This document shows positions 4,872-6,738 of a DNA stretch of 6,738 bases, in pieces. The DNA is taken from NCBI GenBank assembly GCA_005879245.1, contig VBLA01000027.1, forward strand, positions 1-6,738, read 5' to 3'. Made by a program: the position numbers and the translations under genes. Source of the stretch: Deltaproteobacteria bacterium. Lineage in GTDB: Bacteria; Desulfobacterota; Binatia; DP-6. The notes below the pieces were generated by a model. It had not been told where the DNA came from. It did no database searches and saw only the letters and a program-made list of their open reading frames with translations. Every line of letters starts with the position of its first letter. Positions within the stretch are counted from its first letter, which is position 1.

Positions 4872-6738
4872 GTGAACCGGATCGCCGACTACGCGCTCAT
4901 CGGCGATTGCCACTCGGCGGCGCTCGTCGGGCGCGACGGCGCAATCGACTGGGCCTGCTTCCCCCGCTTCGACTCCCCGGCCGTCTTCTGCCGTCTTCTC
5001 GATGCGGAGCGTGGCGGGGCGTTCGAGATCGTGCCGGCCGATGTCCGGGAAACTCGCCGGGCATACCTCGACGACACGAACGTGCTCGTCACGACCTTTG
5101 GCTGCGCCCGCGGTGTCCTCGAGCTGACCGACTGCATGCCCGTCTCGCCGCTCGATCCCGCCGAACCGACGAAGGTCCGCTCCTACCATTCGATTCTGCG
5201 CCGCCTGCGCTGCCGCGGCGGCGCCGTGGACATCTCGGCGACGGTCGCACCGCGCTTCGAGTACGGACTCTTCGCGCCGCGCTTCCTCCTGACCGGCGAG
5301 CGCAGCGCGGAGATCGTGGGGGGCGCTGACGCCATCTGGGTGAGCGCCTCGGCACCACTCCAGTGCGATGGCGAGGGGATCCGCGGCCGCTGGCGGCTGA
5401 GCGCCGGGGAGGACGTCTGGATGGAGGCCGCCTGGTCCCCCACCTCCGAGATGCGCGACCCGTCGAGCGCGCCCGACGCTACCGAGCTCGCTCGCCGGCT
5501 CAACAGCACGATCGCGTTCTGGCTCACGTGGATGCGCCGATGCTGGTACGAAGGAGAGCACGGGGGACACGTCCGGCGTTCCGCGCTCGTCCTGAAGGCC
5601 CTCACCTACGCGCCGACCGGCGCCGTGGTCGCAGCACCCACCACGTCGCTCCCGGAGGCGATCGGCGGCGTCCGCAACTGGGACTACCGCTACACCTGGA
5701 TCCGGGACGCCACCCTCACGCTCATTTCGCTCTTCGTGCTCGGCTTTCGCGACGAGGCCGACGAGTTCAAGACCTGGCTCGAGCGGACCGGAGCCGGCCG
5801 CCCGCAGGACCTGCAGATCATGTACGGGATTCTCGGCGAACGTTCCCTCCCCGAGCGAGAGCTCCCCCACCTGGTCGGGCACCGGGGCTCGGCGCCAGTC
5901 CGGATCGGCAACGGGGCCGTCAAGCAGATGCAGCTCGACGCCTATGGGCAGATTCTCGAGGCCGGATATCTCTACGCCAAGGCGGGTGGCCGCCTCACCC
6001 CCGAGAACTGGCGATTCCTCGCCGGGCTCACCGACATCGTCTGCACCCGCTGGCGGAACCCCGACCACGGCATCTGGGAGATGCGCGACGCTCCGCGACA
6101 CTTCACCCACTCGAAGCTCAACTGCTGGGTCGCGCTCGACCGCGCGACGCGCATGGCCGCCCGGCAGGGGCTGACCGCAGAGGTGGAGCGATGGAAGCCC
6201 GAGCGCGACGCGATCCGCGCCTATCTCCTCGAAGAGGCTGCGCCGACCGGCTGGTTCCAGCAGGCGGCGGGCCTCGCGGCGCCCGACGCGTCGACCCTCC
6301 TCGTGCCCGCGCTGGGCCTGCTGCCGACGACGCACCCAGCGGTCCTGCGAACGATCGATATCGTGCGCCGCGACCTCGAGTGCGAGGGGATCGTGTACCG
6401 ATACCTGACCTCGGACGGACTCCCGAGCGGCGAGGGCGCCTTCCTCCTCTGCTCGTTCTGGCTCGTCGACACCCTCACGCATGCCGGTCGCCTGGAGGAG
6501 GCCGAGGGGCTTCTCGCGAGGCTCCTCGCACTCGCCAATGACGTTGGCCTCTACGCCGAGGAGGTGGATCCGACGAGCCGCGAAGCACTGGGGAATTTCC
6601 CGCAGGCCTTCGCCCACATGGCGCTCGTCCTATCTTGCGCGCACCTCTCGGCAGCCAAGGCCGGGCACGTCCCCTTCCAGGGAACGCACGACTATGCGGA
6701 GCTCGCTCTGGATCGGCTACTGGCACGCTCCGAACGCG
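4872..6738 (+). CDS. Glycoside hydrolase family 15 protein (glucoamylase/trehalase-like), 3' end beyond window
   Basis: 622 codons are visible without a stop, close to the usual 590-650 residues, so only the C-terminal tip is missing. The start is GTG at 4872: the only other codons before the in-frame TAA at 4857 are not starts, and the protein begins in register with GH15 relatives (RIADYALIGDCHSAALVGRDG, residues 3-23). An N-terminal beta-sandwich (to about 240) is followed by the (alpha/alpha)6 catalytic barrel. Barrel motifs are NWDYRYTWIRD (269-279), GIWEMR with E403 as probable general acid, HFTHSKLNCWVALDRA (410-425), and YAEEVDP with E563 or E564 as probable general base, then LGNFPQAFAH (573-582). 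The family uses inverting hydrolysis to release glucose from alpha-glucans, or splits trehalose in the actinobacterial branch; which applies here cannot be told. No signal peptide is seen, so the enzyme is probably cytoplasmic. It is transcribed divergently from the TetR gene; no clear ribosome binding site precedes the GTG. Confidence 0.93.
   Translation, partial: MNRIADYALIGDCHSAALVGRDGAIDWACFPRFDSPAVFCRLLDAERGGAFEIVPADVRETRRAYLDDTNVLVTTFGCARGVLELTDCMPVSPLDPAEPTKVRSYHSILRRLRCRGGAVDISATVAPRFEYGLFAPRFLLTGERSAEIVGGADAIWVSASAPLQCDGEGIRGRWRLSAGEDVWMEAAWSPTSEMRDPSSAPDATELARRLNSTIAFWLTWMRRCWYEGEHGGHVRRSALVLKALTYAPTGAVVAAPTTSLPEAIGGVRNWDYRYTWIRDATLTLISLFVLGFRDEADEFKTWLERTGAGRPQDLQIMYGILGERSLPERELPHLVGHRGSAPVRIGNGAVKQMQLDAYGQILEAGYLYAKAGGRLTPENWRFLAGLTDIVCTRWRNPDHGIWEMRDAPRHFTHSKLNCWVALDRATRMAARQGLTAEVERWKPERDAIRAYLLEEAAPTGWFQQAAGLAAPDASTLLVPALGLLPTTHPAVLRTIDIVRRDLECEGIVYRYLTSDGLPSGEGAFLLCSFWLVDTLTHAGRLEEAEGLLARLLALANDVGLYAEEVDPTSREALGNFPQAFAHMALVLSCAHLSAAKAGHVPFQGTHDYAELALDRLLARSER

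Noticed and set aside
4830..6617. A 595-codon open frame on the minus strand opposite the GH15 gene
   Set aside because: No recognisable domain, and antisense to a gene with all GH15 motifs in a continuous frame of 622 codons.
1..6738. CRISPR arrays, tRNA or rRNA genes, insertion sequences, phage or toxin-antitoxin genes
   Set aside because: None seen: no regularly spaced repeats, no transposase or integrase motifs, no tRNA-like fold, and nearly all of the window is accounted for by the listed genes.

Overview
The window is GC-rich throughout, with dense genes, strong AGGAGG-type ribosome binding sites and occasional GTG starts. This fits a bacterium with a high-GC genome. The gene set (CYP110-like P450, ECH1-type dienoyl-CoA isomerase, GH15 glucoamylase-like enzyme, a remnant of an NxxGxxxAF-type repeat protein, a lone 3D-domain protein) suggests a soil or sediment lineage of the deltaproteobacterial, Myxococcota, Binatota or Rokubacteria kind. 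That placement is inference; no rRNA or marker gene is present.

Layout. 1-596: a secreted or membrane-anchored 3D-domain protein on the + strand, possibly starting before the window. 591-635: three imperfect tandem units (GGGTA-N4..6-CACTC) that cover its stop codon and the stop codon of the next, convergent frame. 630-890 (minus): a short remnant of an extracellular NxxGxxxAF-type repeat protein. 891-981: leader of the next gene, with a possible weak promoter and a strong ribosome binding site. 982-1803 (+): a crotonase-fold enzyme with the complete acid triad of delta(3,5)-delta(2,4)-dienoyl-CoA isomerase. 1807-4779 (minus): an apparent operon transcribed TetR regulator, then cytochrome P450, then aldo/keto reductase. 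4780-4871: a 92-base divergent intergenic region holding a perfect -35 box and a 12-base perfect palindrome on the -10 box of the regulator's promoter. 4872-6738 (+): a GH15 glycoside hydrolase that runs off the right edge.

How the genes may work together. The TetR protein probably represses its own transcript and so the P450 and the reductase, through the palindrome in its promoter. The P450 would hydroxylate a hydrophobic substrate, and the reductase would interconvert a carbonyl and an alcohol. The convergent dienoyl-CoA isomerase is an accessory beta-oxidation enzyme for unsaturated fatty acyl chains. A role for the three enzymes in oxidising one lipid-like substrate is plausible but not shown. 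The GH15 gene shares the regulatory region and could be co-controlled, but its function (alpha-glucan or trehalose hydrolysis) is unrelated. I found no wholly new system. The most informative points are the TetR operator-promoter, the decayed repeat-protein gene and the tandem repeat spanning two convergent stop codons.
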